A stretch of 42,240 nucleotides of DNA, taken from contig JAFVTF010000123.1 of the NCBI GenBank assembly GCA_017503375.1, positions 1 through 42,240 on the forward strand. The letters are read 5' to 3'. This DNA comes from Lentisphaeria bacterium (GTDB taxonomy: Bacteria; Verrucomicrobiota; Lentisphaeria; Victivallales; UBA1829). Shown piece after piece: positions 33,165-41,924 of this stretch (its first letter is position 1; every line of letters begins with the position of its first letter). The translations under genes and the position numbers were made by a program. Under the pieces are notes generated by a model that was not told the origin of the DNA, made no database searches, and was given only the letters and a program-made list of their open reading frames with translations.

Positions 33165-34663
33165 AAGAACTGCTTGCCTCTATTGATATCGGCGCACATT
33201 CCGCCCGGATGCTCATTGCAGAAGTCACTGAAGACGGCATGAGTTATGATACACTGGAAGATCTGGAGATTTCAGCTCCGCTGGGGGCAGATGTATTCCG
33301 TTCCGGAAAGATCAGTGATGACTCCGTGACAGTTATGTGCGGAATTCTCCGGAACTTCAAACAGAAGATGGATGAATATTCCATTACCAAATACCGGGCA
33401 ATTGCCACCAGTGCGGTCCGCGAGGCTGAAAATGCTGATGTGTTTCTGGAAAGAATGTGGTTTTTAACCGGGATCCAGCTTGAAATTCTTTCCGGAAGTG
33501 ATGAAGCAAGACTTCTTTCTCTTTCCATCCGGCCTCTGCTTCCTTCGGAATTCCGGCAGAAATCCAAACGTCTTCTGATGGCGGATATCGGTACCGGTGC
33601 CTGTCAGGTCAGCTCTTATGACTGCGGTGTCATGCGTTTTACCGAAACAGTCCGTTTCGGAACATTGCGGCTCGGAGGCGGGGATTCTGTTTCCCCCGCA
33701 TTACGGAAAGAACGTCTTTTGCCGATCATTGATGCAACGTTCCGGGAAATTTCCTACCTTTCCGGAAAGCTGGATTGTTCGTCTCTGATTATCACCGGCG
33801 GAAGTGTCCGGGCAATTCTTCTTTTGCGGGACAGACCGCTTTCTCAAAATCCGGTGCATACGCTCACTCTTTCCGAATTTGAACGGATCAAAGATACGGC
33901 AGAAACAATGGCTGAAAATGAATTGTGCGAAAAATACAATCTCCGTCCGGACGTGGCTGAAACAATCCTGCCCTGCTGTATGATCGTGGAAAGTCTTATC
34001 AGAATCACCGATGCCAAATCAATTTTCATTCCCATGATCTCTACAAAACACGCCCTGCTGGAAAATTATATCCGGGAATTCCGGCAGAAAAAAGACCCCT
34101 TTGAACCCCAGCTGCTCGGTATGGCGATTCAGACAGCTGTCAGGTATGGCGGAGACAGGGAGATGGTCACTGATATTTGTATTTTCGCTGAAAAACTGTT
34201 TTTGAAGCTGAAACCGCTTCACGGGATGGAACACCGGAGTCTTCTTCTGTTGAAAGTTGCGGCTCTGCTTTACAAAACCGGACTTTTTATCAGCAACAGC
34301 AGTTATCACAAACACAGTGCCTACATCATCAGAAATACAGAACTCCCCGGGCTTTCTCAGCGGGAACGGGAGATCGTGGCTCTGATCGCAAGATATCACC
34401 GGAAATCCATGCCGAAACCTCAGCATACCGAATTTGCCCAGCTCCCCAGAGAAGACCGGACTCTGGTCAACAGGCTTGCTGCAATATTGAGACTGGCTTG
34501 CGGTCTTGCATTGTCAAGAACTTCTGAAAATACAATGACCGTAACGATCCGTCCCGGTCTCGTTACGGTCAAAATGGCGGGCGGTTCCGGAATCAGCACC
34601 TGGAGCGCAGTCGATACTTCTCTCTTCCGGTATGCCTTTGCTACGGATATTGTTTTCCTGTAA
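33161..34663 (+). CDS. Ppx/GppA-family exopolyphosphatase/pppGpp phosphatase
   Basis: 500 residues. Actin-like ATPase fold with SIDIGAHSARMLIAEV at the start, AIATSAVREAEN, the catalytic-Glu region EILSGSDEARLL and the second phosphate loop MADIGTGACQVS. A C-terminal HD-like helical part (about 320-500) shows KVAALLYKTG and ARYHRK. It would hydrolyse polyphosphate or pppGpp, opposing ppk1 at 15505. It ends 8 bases before the convergent YbgC-type gene with no clear terminator between. Confidence 0.87.
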   Translation: MKELLASIDIGAHSARMLIAEVTEDGMSYDTLEDLEISAPLGADVFRSGKISDDSVTVMCGILRNFKQKMDEYSITKYRAIATSAVREAENADVFLERMWFLTGIQLEILSGSDEARLLSLSIRPLLPSEFRQKSKRLLMADIGTGACQVSSYDCGVMRFTETVRFGTLRLGGGDSVSPALRKERLLPIIDATFREISYLSGKLDCSSLIITGGSVRAILLLRDRPLSQNPVHTLTLSEFERIKDTAETMAENELCEKYNLRPDVAETILPCCMIVESLIRITDAKSIFIPMISTKHALLENYIREFRQKKDPFEPQLLGMAIQTAVRYGGDREMVTDICIFAEKLFLKLKPLHGMEHRSLLLLKVAALLYKTGLFISNSSYHKHSAYIIRNTELPGLSQREREIVALIARYHRKSMPKPQHTEFAQLPREDRTLVNRLAAILRLACGLALSRTSENTMTVTIRPGLVTVKMAGGSGISTWSAVDTSLFRYAFATDIVFL

Positions 34664-34671
34664 AGTTTTTC

Positions 34672-35064
34672 TCAGCGTTTTTCCACTGCAGAAAGAAGAC
34701 ATCCCGGAACCCGGCAGGGTTTGCCTGTTTTGATATCAATACAGGCGTGGATTGTATGTCCGGAAACCAGAAGTTCCTCTCCGCGCCGGACTTCGCATTG
34801 AATGGTCACACGGACTCCTTTGACTTCAGAAACCCAGCCCGATATTGTAAGAAGATCATCATATTTTGCACTGGACTTGTAATGACAGACCGCCTCAATC
34901 ACCGGAAGCGCAAAACCGTTTTCTTCCATCTGATAATAAGTACATTCTGAATCCCGCAGCAACTCATTGCGGAGCCGCTCGAAATAGACAAAATAGTTGG
35001 CATAATAAACAACCTTCATCTGGTCGGTATCAGCATAAGGCACACGATATTCAATACTTGTCAT
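34672..35064 (-). CDS. YbgC-type acyl-CoA thioesterase (hotdog fold)
   Basis: 130 residues, family length. YADTDQMKVVYYANYFVYFERLR holds the catalytic Asp of the 4-hydroxybenzoyl-CoA thioesterase class. Expected to hydrolyse acyl-CoA in the cytoplasm, often tied to phospholipid or Tol-Pal functions; tol genes are absent here. Its ATG overlaps the stop of the sensor-like gene (ATGA). It is the last gene of the minus-strand run from 38943. Confidence 0.85.
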   Translation of the reverse strand: MTSIEYRVPYADTDQMKVVYYANYFVYFERLRNELLRDSECTYYQMEENGFALPVIEAVCHYKSSAKYDDLLTISGWVSEVKGVRVTIQCEVRRGEELLVSGHTIHACIDIKTGKPCRVPGCLLSAVEKR

Positions 35065-37421
35065 AGGAAATCCTTTCCACCGTTTTTGAGTTTATTGACA
35101 GAATCAAGCAGGTCCGTTGTCACAACAGGTTTCCGGAAACAGAAATCAGCACCGCTTGACATCAGTTTTTCAACATATTCCACTTTTCTGGAATCCGTAA
35201 AGACAATCAGAACCGTTGTTTCAGGCAGAGCCTTGCGGAGATTGGAAATGACAGAATAATCATCGGATTTTTCCAATGTCATATCCAGCAGCACCAGATC
35301 AAAACGGTTGCTCCGGATATAACCGAACCGTTCTTCTTCATTTTCCGCAGCTGCAATGGCAAAACCTTCTGATTCAAAAAGCATCCGGTACAGGGTCGCA
35401 TCCGGATCTTTCATATTGGCAAGAAGCACAGCTCCGATAGAACCTTCCGCACGGAACGGATCTCTGCCGGACATGGATGAACCGATGATTCCGGCAACAT
35501 GAAAACGGGAGGCTGAAGATACTTTCACAGTGTCCGCCGTCAGTTTTGGCCGGGTGAACACTCCGGTAACGGCAGGATTGAATGCACGGACCGGAAGGAT
35601 GATCTCAATCATGGAATTGGCTTCTTTGTTGTTTTCGATCCGGACATCAGCTCCCAGAAGTTCCGTTTCGCTCTTCAGAATCAGCAGATTCAATACCGCA
35701 ACTGCACAATGCGGAGTGTCAATCACTCCTGTTTCAGTATATCTCCGGAATACTTCCGCAATGGAAATATGGTCAGATACCTGATCCGCAAAACGGAATA
35801 CCAGCGTATTGTTTCTCAATTCTGTGCTGATCCGCAACGTCGTATTCATTGGCATAAAACGGATCAGCGTTGCAGCTGCGGTATAAACCGTATGTGTCAG
35901 AACAGAGGGAGAGGTCGTCACCGGTTCATTCAATACCGTTACGTTCCGGATTTCAAGAGAGATATTGCTTCTGGCTGCCCGGGCTGTCAAATCGCTCATG
36001 GCATCACGGATAATTTCGGACGGCTCAATCTGATAGGACCCCAGTTCGCAGAAATCGGAATCCAGACTGGTCAAATCTGATAACGCACGGAATACGGAAA
36101 TCATCGCACGGTTTTCCACGCGGATCTGTTCGGCTGCATAGGAAAGATCGGCATCTCCGTTCACTTTCTTCTGTATAATCCGGGAGAATCCATCAATTCT
36201 GGACAGCGGATCGCGGATCTCACACAGCACTGAATTCAAAAGTCCGGAGCGGAGTATATTGGACTCTTCCGCTTCTTTCTTTGCCCGCAATTCCCGTTCA
36301 TGACTGCGGGAAAGACGGCTCAATGCACTGCTTAATTTGTCCCGAAGAAGATTCAGAACTCCGGATAATTCTTCCATTTCTGAAGAAAATTTCAGTTCCA
36401 GATTTCTGGGCCGCTGCTCGGATTGGAATACATTCTTCACAAACACGACCGCATCATTGAGCTGCCGCGAAAGATGTCTGGCAACAATCAGAAGAACAGG
36501 CAGAAACAGAAGAATTGCAAACAGTATAGTTACTGCAAAAATAACCTGAATCGCAATAAAACTGTCTTTGATCCCTGCAAATTTCTGCACAGATTTTTCC
36601 GGGGTCTTCTGTGCATGAATCAGATGAAGACCGGTTTCAATTTCTGATTTTGTATAAAGATGGGCAGATGCCGTACTCCACGGGATTCCGCTCTTATCTG
36701 TCATGACAGAATTCGTAATCAAACGGCTGTTATGGATATGATCTGCTTTTTTGCAAATTCCCTTCATCCGTTCCACAATTTCCGCCGGAGTGCCGGCAGG
36801 ATTGCTGACCGCCACAAAATCCGAACCGTATACCAGCGCAGATGCAATATCCGCAGAACCGGAAGGCAGACTTCTCAGCAGGAAATCACCATCCATGCGG
36901 AGAACTGCCAGCTTACCGCTCCTATGATCTGCACTCACACACCACAATGAACCGGGATATAATTCAACCGCATATATAAAATATTGCTTCTTTCCGATTT
37001 CTTCCCGCATCTGATGAACAAATTGCTTTATTCCATCTGCATTCGAGATGTCTTTCCCGGATTTTCTGTCAGGATTAACATAACAGATCGGCGTGTCATT
37101 CTGTTCTATGATGATGTAATCAATATCACCGCAATCGCGTTCCTTGAATGCACTCTTTATCATTGATTCCGGATCATCACTGAGCAAAACCATTCTCAGC
37201 AGTCTGAATCGGGAATTCAATTTTTCTTCCAGATATGCGGAACAGCCGAGAACACCACTTTTCACAGATTGGTTCAAGGTTTCTTCCCGCATTTCAAACA
37301 TCGTACTGTGAATAGATTTTTCATGGGCATTGAAGCCAATGAACATGATTAATGCATGAATGAGAAATGCAGCGACAGCTCCGCCGCCGAGAATAATGAT
37401 CAGCCGTTTGAAAAGTTTCAT
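35061..37421 (-). CDS. Membrane pseudo-histidine-kinase fused to a degenerate receiver
   Basis: 786 residues. TM1 at about 7-29, a periplasmic sensor region (30-288), TM2 at 289-314, a coiled linker, then a dimerisation-like segment where the H-box reads LNSVLCEIRDPLSRI: the phosphoacceptor His is Cys400. The ATPase part (about 465-612) lacks a recognisable N-box Asn and DxGxG. The C-terminal receiver (about 664-780) keeps D713 (LVLLDMT), T742 and K764 (FRKP), but the acidic pair at its start reads ANMKD. It is probably a signalling protein without autokinase activity. AGAGGAG precedes the ATG, 14 bases after the metallo-hydrolase. Confidence 0.8.
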   Translation of the reverse strand: MKLFKRLIIILGGGAVAAFLIHALIMFIGFNAHEKSIHSTMFEMREETLNQSVKSGVLGCSAYLEEKLNSRFRLLRMVLLSDDPESMIKSAFKERDCGDIDYIIIEQNDTPICYVNPDRKSGKDISNADGIKQFVHQMREEIGKKQYFIYAVELYPGSLWCVSADHRSGKLAVLRMDGDFLLRSLPSGSADIASALVYGSDFVAVSNPAGTPAEIVERMKGICKKADHIHNSRLITNSVMTDKSGIPWSTASAHLYTKSEIETGLHLIHAQKTPEKSVQKFAGIKDSFIAIQVIFAVTILFAILLFLPVLLIVARHLSRQLNDAVVFVKNVFQSEQRPRNLELKFSSEMEELSGVLNLLRDKLSSALSRLSRSHERELRAKKEAEESNILRSGLLNSVLCEIRDPLSRIDGFSRIIQKKVNGDADLSYAAEQIRVENRAMISVFRALSDLTSLDSDFCELGSYQIEPSEIIRDAMSDLTARAARSNISLEIRNVTVLNEPVTTSPSVLTHTVYTAAATLIRFMPMNTTLRISTELRNNTLVFRFADQVSDHISIAEVFRRYTETGVIDTPHCAVAVLNLLILKSETELLGADVRIENNKEANSMIEIILPVRAFNPAVTGVFTRPKLTADTVKVSSASRFHVAGIIGSSMSGRDPFRAEGSIGAVLLANMKDPDATLYRMLFESEGFAIAAAENEEERFGYIRSNRFDLVLLDMTLEKSDDYSVISNLRKALPETTVLIVFTDSRKVEYVEKLMSSGADFCFRKPVVTTDLLDSVNKLKNGGKDFL

Positions 37422-37435
37422 CTCCGTTTCTCCTC

Positions 37436-38224
37436 TTAAATAGCCCAGAATGTCGGCAGAAAATATTCCTGTGCCGCAATGTGAAACAATATATCTGTCC
37501 GGTTCATTCCGGAAAGTTTATCCATGGTCAACGCTTCCAGAAGTTCCCGGTCATTGCACTCTTCACTGAGATGCCCCAGAATCAAGCAGCGTGTCCGCTC
37601 TGTCAGAAGGTTCGGCAGTTCATCCAATGCATCGCTGTTGCTCAGATGGCCGAATCTGCCCAGAATCCGCCGTTTCAACGAAAGAGTTCTCTGGGAATTC
37701 ATCAAAAGACGGGGATCGTGGTTTGACTCCATCATCAGGACATCGCAAGCCGTCAGCTTGGAACGGACAAGCGTGTTTACAAAACCGAGATCTGTTGCCA
37801 CCGCTATTTTATGATCCATACAGCGGAAGACAAACGCAACAGTATCTTCCGCATCATGCGGAACAGTGAAGGGTTCCACGCTGACCCCGCACAATTCAAA
37901 ACCTCCGCCCGGAGCAAACAGGGAAACACGCTCCGGAATCTGATTCTTCTTATACAGACTCTTTCCTGTGACACTGGTCGTATAAACAGGAATATCGTAC
38001 CTCTGGGAAAAAACACGGCATCCTTTGGTGTGGTCTGAATGACCATGGGAAATCAATATCCCCCGGATGCTTGCAGGGTCAATTCCGGCACCGGTCATCC
38101 GCAATGCCAGTTCCTTTGCAGAAAATCCGGCATCAAGAAGAATATTTCCTTCCGGTCCATGAATCACTGTAGCATTACCGGAACTTCCGCTTCCCAGATT
38201 TGTTATTCCGAATATATGTTTCAT
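37436..38224 (-). CDS. WalJ/YycJ-type metallo-beta-lactamase-fold hydrolase
   Basis: 262 residues from ATG 38224, which overlaps the upstream stop (ATGA) and has GGAG at 7 bases; an ATG two codons earlier is too close to it. Metal motif HGHSDH, N-terminal NLGSGSSGNATV, and the YycJ-like ESNHDPRLLMN...LKRRILGRFGHLSNSDA block. Relatives are nucleases or hydrolases; in Firmicutes walJ sits with the WalRK two-component genes. Here it is next to a kinase-like gene too. Confidence 0.87.
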   Translation of the reverse strand: MKHIFGITNLGSGSSGNATVIHGPEGNILLDAGFSAKELALRMTGAGIDPASIRGILISHGHSDHTKGCRVFSQRYDIPVYTTSVTGKSLYKKNQIPERVSLFAPGGGFELCGVSVEPFTVPHDAEDTVAFVFRCMDHKIAVATDLGFVNTLVRSKLTACDVLMMESNHDPRLLMNSQRTLSLKRRILGRFGHLSNSDALDELPNLLTERTRCLILGHLSEECNDRELLEALTMDKLSGMNRTDILFHIAAQEYFLPTFWAI

Positions 38225-38943
38225 TCCCATTCTCCAAACAGTTCCCGCAGAGTATATTGCCGGATTCCTTTTCCCGATTGATAAATCCCGGTCATAAAAT
38301 CATCCTCTGCAAAATTTTCCAAAACCGTAATATTTCCAACTTCTTCTTTGCGGTGAAAATGTCCGACAACTGCTGTCGTTATATCATGCGATTGCAGATA
38401 TCGCTCCAGTTGTCTTATCTCATCTGCCGGAAAATAATGTTTCTGTTTCATGTTCGTTGCCTTCAAATCTTTCCGGACTTTTCCCGAAAAAGAAGCCCCT
38501 AAACCGGTAAAACCGAACAGTTTCATGATAAAATAAGAAAACGGATTCCGTAAAATCCCGCGCAAAAATGCATACGGCTTATCCTTCTGATTGATGCGGT
38601 CCCCATGCGCTGCATATAACGCTCCGTCATCCAGAACCGCAGCATCCGGAAAGACCTCCGTAAAATATTGCGCACGCTTCTGTTTTATGAAAAATTCATG
38701 ATTCCCTTCCATAAACCAGATATTCCGGTTTTCCTTTTCCCGGAGACACCATTCCATAAACTCCTGATGAACAGAAGTTTCATATCCGGAACAACCGATC
38801 CAGACATCAAAAATATCTCCCAGAAACAGAACATCATAATCTGAGGAAGAGATTTTTTCCAACAGAAAACGGAACACGGCCCGCTGCGGACAGTGTTCGG
38901 TCAAATGGGAATCTGCTATCAATAAAATATCTCTCTTCATCAT
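38221..38943 (-). CDS. lpxH: UDP-2,3-diacylglucosamine diphosphatase-like metallophosphoesterase
   Basis: 240 residues from ATG 38943 (ATG 38940 is as likely). Calcineurin-type motifs: ADSHL (DxH), GDIFD, GNHE, HGDR and GHFHR. Overall shape and the WIGCSGYE region fit LpxH, which cleaves UDP-diacylglucosamine to lipid X for lipid A; canonical LpxH has GNRD where this has GNHE, as in some non-proteobacterial forms. No Shine-Dalgarno, and the promoter -10 is so close that the transcript may be leaderless. It is the first gene of a four-gene run. Confidence 0.75.
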   Translation of the reverse strand: MMKRDILLIADSHLTEHCPQRAVFRFLLEKISSSDYDVLFLGDIFDVWIGCSGYETSVHQEFMEWCLREKENRNIWFMEGNHEFFIKQKRAQYFTEVFPDAAVLDDGALYAAHGDRINQKDKPYAFLRGILRNPFSYFIMKLFGFTGLGASFSGKVRKDLKATNMKQKHYFPADEIRQLERYLQSHDITTAVVGHFHRKEEVGNITVLENFAEDDFMTGIYQSGKGIRQYTLRELFGEWE

Positions 38944-38951
38944 AATAGAAC

Positions 38952-38979
38952 AATATAACTCATTCTGAAGGTTTTTCAA
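38952..38979 (-). promoter_or_regulatory. Promoter of the lpxH operon
   Basis: On the minus strand: TTGAAA (38974-38979), 16-base spacer, TATATT (38952-38957). The -10 ends 8 bases before the ATG at 38943. Confidence 0.55.
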
Positions 38980-39029
38980 CAAAAAGTTCTGTGTTTTTCC
39001 GTGTTTTCCTCAGTTCTGCTGAAAAAACA

Positions 39030-41075
39030 TCATAATTCCGTAACCTGATACAATCCGGCAATATGGCGGATATGCTGATTTTCCGGTAAAACAGTTTTCA
39101 CTCCGTGACGCATCAGTTCTGCACCGCTTTGAATACATTCTTCGGAATCAGCCGCAAAAAGCCGTTTCACACAATACTGTTTTTCCGGATTCAAATCCTG
39201 CAGCCGGAAATTCCGGACCGAACGGCGTGAAAAACTGTTGCTGAACACAAATACCAGCGAGTCTGTTGTCCGGTCCCCCTGCATCTGGAACGCAATATAT
39301 TTTTCATAATCTGAAATTCTGGAATCCGGATATGTCAGCATGAAAACATGGGAATCAACAAAGAAGTTTCTGTTTTCTTTATAAAAAGTGACGTATGATG
39401 CGATTTTATTTTTGATTTCCGGTGAAAATTCCGCAAGTTCTCCGGAAAATCCGGGAATTCCCAGCAGGCCGGAAATCATGACATAGTTCAAGTCAAACAA
39501 TGCTGCCTCATCCCAGGTTGCGGCAGCACATGCCAAAACCTGATCTGTATCAGAAATCTTTGTTCTCCGTTCAGGTGCCGGACGCATGACAATCCAGTTC
39601 AACGTGCGCCCCGGAAGAGTCCGCATAAACATTCCCTGACGGATCCGCAGGGTTTCAAATGGATGTGCATTATCACTGATAAACGCCTGATCATAAAGCA
39701 ATGCCGTGGAAAGATCATTCCGCAGACTGCCCGAACCGCAATTTTCTATCACCAGATTCGGACACTCTTTCCGGATCTGTTTGAGCTGTTCATTCAGTAC
39801 GGAACAATAACAGTAAAGCTCACTGCCGGAATCATCATATCCAACACTTGCGTTAAAGTCAATTTTGATATATTCTGCACCGAATTTTTTCACGTTATCA
39901 ATAATGACATTCCGGAAATATTCTGCTGCGGCAGGCTGCGTAAGGTCAATCCGGGTTGTATGTTCAGGGAACCATTCCGGATGTTCTTTTCTGACAGGGA
40001 TTCCTTCTGCAAACCGTTCCGGCTCCATCCAGAATCCAAACTTTAATCCGGCGGCCCGGACTTCGTCTGCAAAGGCTTTCATATTTCCATAGAACGGTGC
40101 CCCCGTTTTTTCGCGCCAGTCGCCTACATTGCCCCAGCCGTCATCGCCACCAAACCAGCCGGCATCCACAATGAACACTTCACAGCCGATCTCTTTGGCC
40201 GCTTTCAGCTGTTCCGACAGCTGTTCTTTGGTAAAATCGGTAAAACGGTAAAGCCATCCGTTGTAAACTACAGGCGGCTGATGAAGCTTTACATCCGGCA
40301 AACGCTTGCGTATCATATACTTGTGAATCGGTGTGCTGATCTTCAGTAAATCTCCGGCAGGAACATCCTGAATCAGAATTTCCGGAAGTTCAATTGTTTC
40401 CCCAGGTTGTAAAGTCAGGAATAAATCTGTATCAGCCAGACCGGCTTCCAATATGGCGGAAGGTGATTCATTGCTGATAACATCAGAATGGATATCTATG
40501 GTCCAGTTGCCCCGCGGAAGAACATGAAATGCCGCAGCTGACATGTTTTCCTCATCACGAATCACACAAAACGGGGTTGCTCCCACAGTCGAACGGGCTG
40601 CTCTTCCGTGAAGATGGAAATCCGCACCGCGTAAGGATTGACTCTGCAATATATTTTCTGCCCCCCAGCGGGAGAGATGGGAGAATACATTATACTCTCC
40701 CGGAGAGAATACCCATCGCGGCAAAGCCCGGCGGATTACAACCGGTTTGTCTCCGGTATTGGAAAGCGTATAACGGCAATCAATCAGATCAAATTCCTGT
40801 TCAAACATCCAGTCTGCTTCCAATCTGACTTTTTTGTTTGCATCGCAAGCGGCAAACCGGAATTCTCCGGACTCTGCGGAAAGAATCTCATATTTCAGCT
40901 TTGCACCTTCCAAACGCTGTTCATCAGCGCAGATCACTGCCAATCCGGAACAGGAATAATCATCTTCCGCTCCATTATGTCCGCATGTCATCCCGCACAT
41001 GGCGGTCAACGTTAAAGCTGAGGTCTCTTCATTAAACACAAAACGTGTTCCGTTCGGATAATCGAATATTTTCAT
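39030..41075 (-). CDS. Alpha-galactosidase, glycoside hydrolase family 36
   Basis: 681 residues from ATG 41075 (AGGAG 12 bases upstream; ATG 41087 directly abuts that signal). N-terminal beta-supersandwich (1-260), TIM barrel (about 265-590) and a C-terminal beta domain. Nucleophile in YIKIDFN (D406), acid/base in ISDNAHP (D468), and VDAGWFG...WGNVGDW plus FGFWMEPE typical of GH36. No signal peptide: cytoplasmic hydrolysis of alpha-galactosides such as raffinose or melibiose. It is a single gene with its own promoter (41112-41140). Confidence 0.92.
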   Translation of the reverse strand: MKIFDYPNGTRFVFNEETSALTLTAMCGMTCGHNGAEDDYSCSGLAVICADEQRLEGAKLKYEILSAESGEFRFAACDANKKVRLEADWMFEQEFDLIDCRYTLSNTGDKPVVIRRALPRWVFSPGEYNVFSHLSRWGAENILQSQSLRGADFHLHGRAARSTVGATPFCVIRDEENMSAAAFHVLPRGNWTIDIHSDVISNESPSAILEAGLADTDLFLTLQPGETIELPEILIQDVPAGDLLKISTPIHKYMIRKRLPDVKLHQPPVVYNGWLYRFTDFTKEQLSEQLKAAKEIGCEVFIVDAGWFGGDDGWGNVGDWREKTGAPFYGNMKAFADEVRAAGLKFGFWMEPERFAEGIPVRKEHPEWFPEHTTRIDLTQPAAAEYFRNVIIDNVKKFGAEYIKIDFNASVGYDDSGSELYCYCSVLNEQLKQIRKECPNLVIENCGSGSLRNDLSTALLYDQAFISDNAHPFETLRIRQGMFMRTLPGRTLNWIVMRPAPERRTKISDTDQVLACAAATWDEAALFDLNYVMISGLLGIPGFSGELAEFSPEIKNKIASYVTFYKENRNFFVDSHVFMLTYPDSRISDYEKYIAFQMQGDRTTDSLVFVFSNSFSRRSVRNFRLQDLNPEKQYCVKRLFAADSEECIQSGAELMRHGVKTVLPENQHIRHIAGLYQVTEL

Positions 41076-41111
41076 AACAAGATACATCTCCTGACTTAAA
41101 TTATTATCGGT

Positions 41112-41140
41112 ACTTTACAGACTGATTACAGAAATGTCAA
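41112..41140 (-). promoter_or_regulatory. Promoter of the GH36 gene
   Basis: On the minus strand: TTGACA (41135-41140), 17-base spacer, TAAAGT (41112-41117), about 37 bases before the ATG. Confidence 0.65.
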
Positions 41141-41308
41141 GCCGGAAAATAAAAAAAATGATTTCTATACATTCCGTGCTTTTTTGACAATCTGCAAGAG
41201 TTCCTCTATCAATAAATATATAATGATATTCTGTATATTCAGTAATGAACCATCAGATAATTTCAGTGATTCTGTCCATGTCTTGGATTTTTATGGGATA
41301 TCTGTGGT

Positions 41309-41372
41309 AAAAAAAAGAAAAAAATTTTTTTTTTCAAAAATAACTTGCAATTTCAAAAAAGAGGTGTATAGT
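41309..41372 (+). promoter_or_regulatory. tRNA-Leu promoter with AT-rich upstream tract
   Basis: TTGCAA (41345-41350), 16-base spacer, TATAGT (41367-41372), 19 bases before the tRNA. A run of A then T residues (about 41309-41334) lies just upstream and resembles an UP element, typical of strong stable-RNA promoters. Confidence 0.6.
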
Positions 41373-41391
41373 ACGTTATCTTTTATAGGAT

Positions 41392-41477
41392 GCCGACGTG
41401 GCGGAATGGCAGACGCGCTGCGTTCAGGTCGCAGTCCGCTTACGCGGGTGAAGGTTCAAGTCCTTTCGTCGGCACCA
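41392..41477 (+). tRNA. tRNA-Leu (anticodon CAG)
   Basis: 86 bases including encoded CCA. The acceptor stem GCCGACG (41392-41398) pairs with CGTCGGC (41467-41473), discriminator A. The anticodon stem CTGCG/CGCAG encloses loop TTCAGGT, giving anticodon CAG (reads CUG). A long variable arm (TCCGCTTACGCGGG-type hairpin) marks a class II tRNA. The T-arm contains GGTTCAAGTCC. Confidence 0.96.
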
Positions 41478-41667
41478 TTTCTTTCACTTCTCTCTTTTTT
41501 CTCATGATTCAGTTTTCGTCTCCTTTTTGTCTCGAATTTTTCAGGATTTTTTCAAGTTTTATTTTTCGTGGAAGTTTGAAATTTTCACAAACAGAGATTT
41601 TCGCTATTTCGGTCTATGTTCCTGTAAAATCCTACTCTCTAACGCATTATGTATTTTGAAATCGTCA

Positions 41668-41753
41668 GGACTTGAGTGCTGTAGAAACAGAGAAAAAGGA
41701 GAGATTTTATTCAAAACACACGCCATCAAGTCCATTTTTGAGATTCTCTGTTT
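41668..41753. ncRNA. Candidate structured RNA with pseudoknot-type pairing
   Basis: GGACTTGA (41668-41675) is complementary to TCAAGTCC (41726-41733), and AAACAGAGAA (41685-41694) to TTCTCTGTTT (41744-41753). Both are perfect and interleaved, so they can form a pseudoknot or two exclusive hairpins. No known RNA family was recognised. Confidence 0.3.
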
Positions 41754-41800
41754 GGAGCAGATATTTCTGTAACACCTTGTAATTCAGCCACAAAAGGCAC

Positions 41801-41840
41801 AAAAAAAACTGCTTGCAATCGTCAGCACTTTTGCAAGCAG
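41801..41840 (-). terminator. Strong minus-strand rho-independent terminator
   Basis: Perfect 10-bp stem CTGCTTGCAA (41809-41818) / TTGCAAGCAG (41831-41840), loop 12, followed on the minus strand by eight U residues (41801-41808). It implies a minus-strand transcript coming from the right, although no minus-strand coding frame is visible between here and the edge. Confidence 0.8.
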
Positions 41841-41924
41841 AGAATTTGTTCTGGTGGGGCATTTTGTGCTTGGAAAACAATTATTCTCTCAAGCTCAAAA
41901 ACAGCCAATTTTTACTGTTCGATC

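Noticed and set aside
41184..41507. Plus-strand frame running through tRNA-Leu
   Set aside because: It reads across a perfect tRNA structure, so it is not a protein gene.
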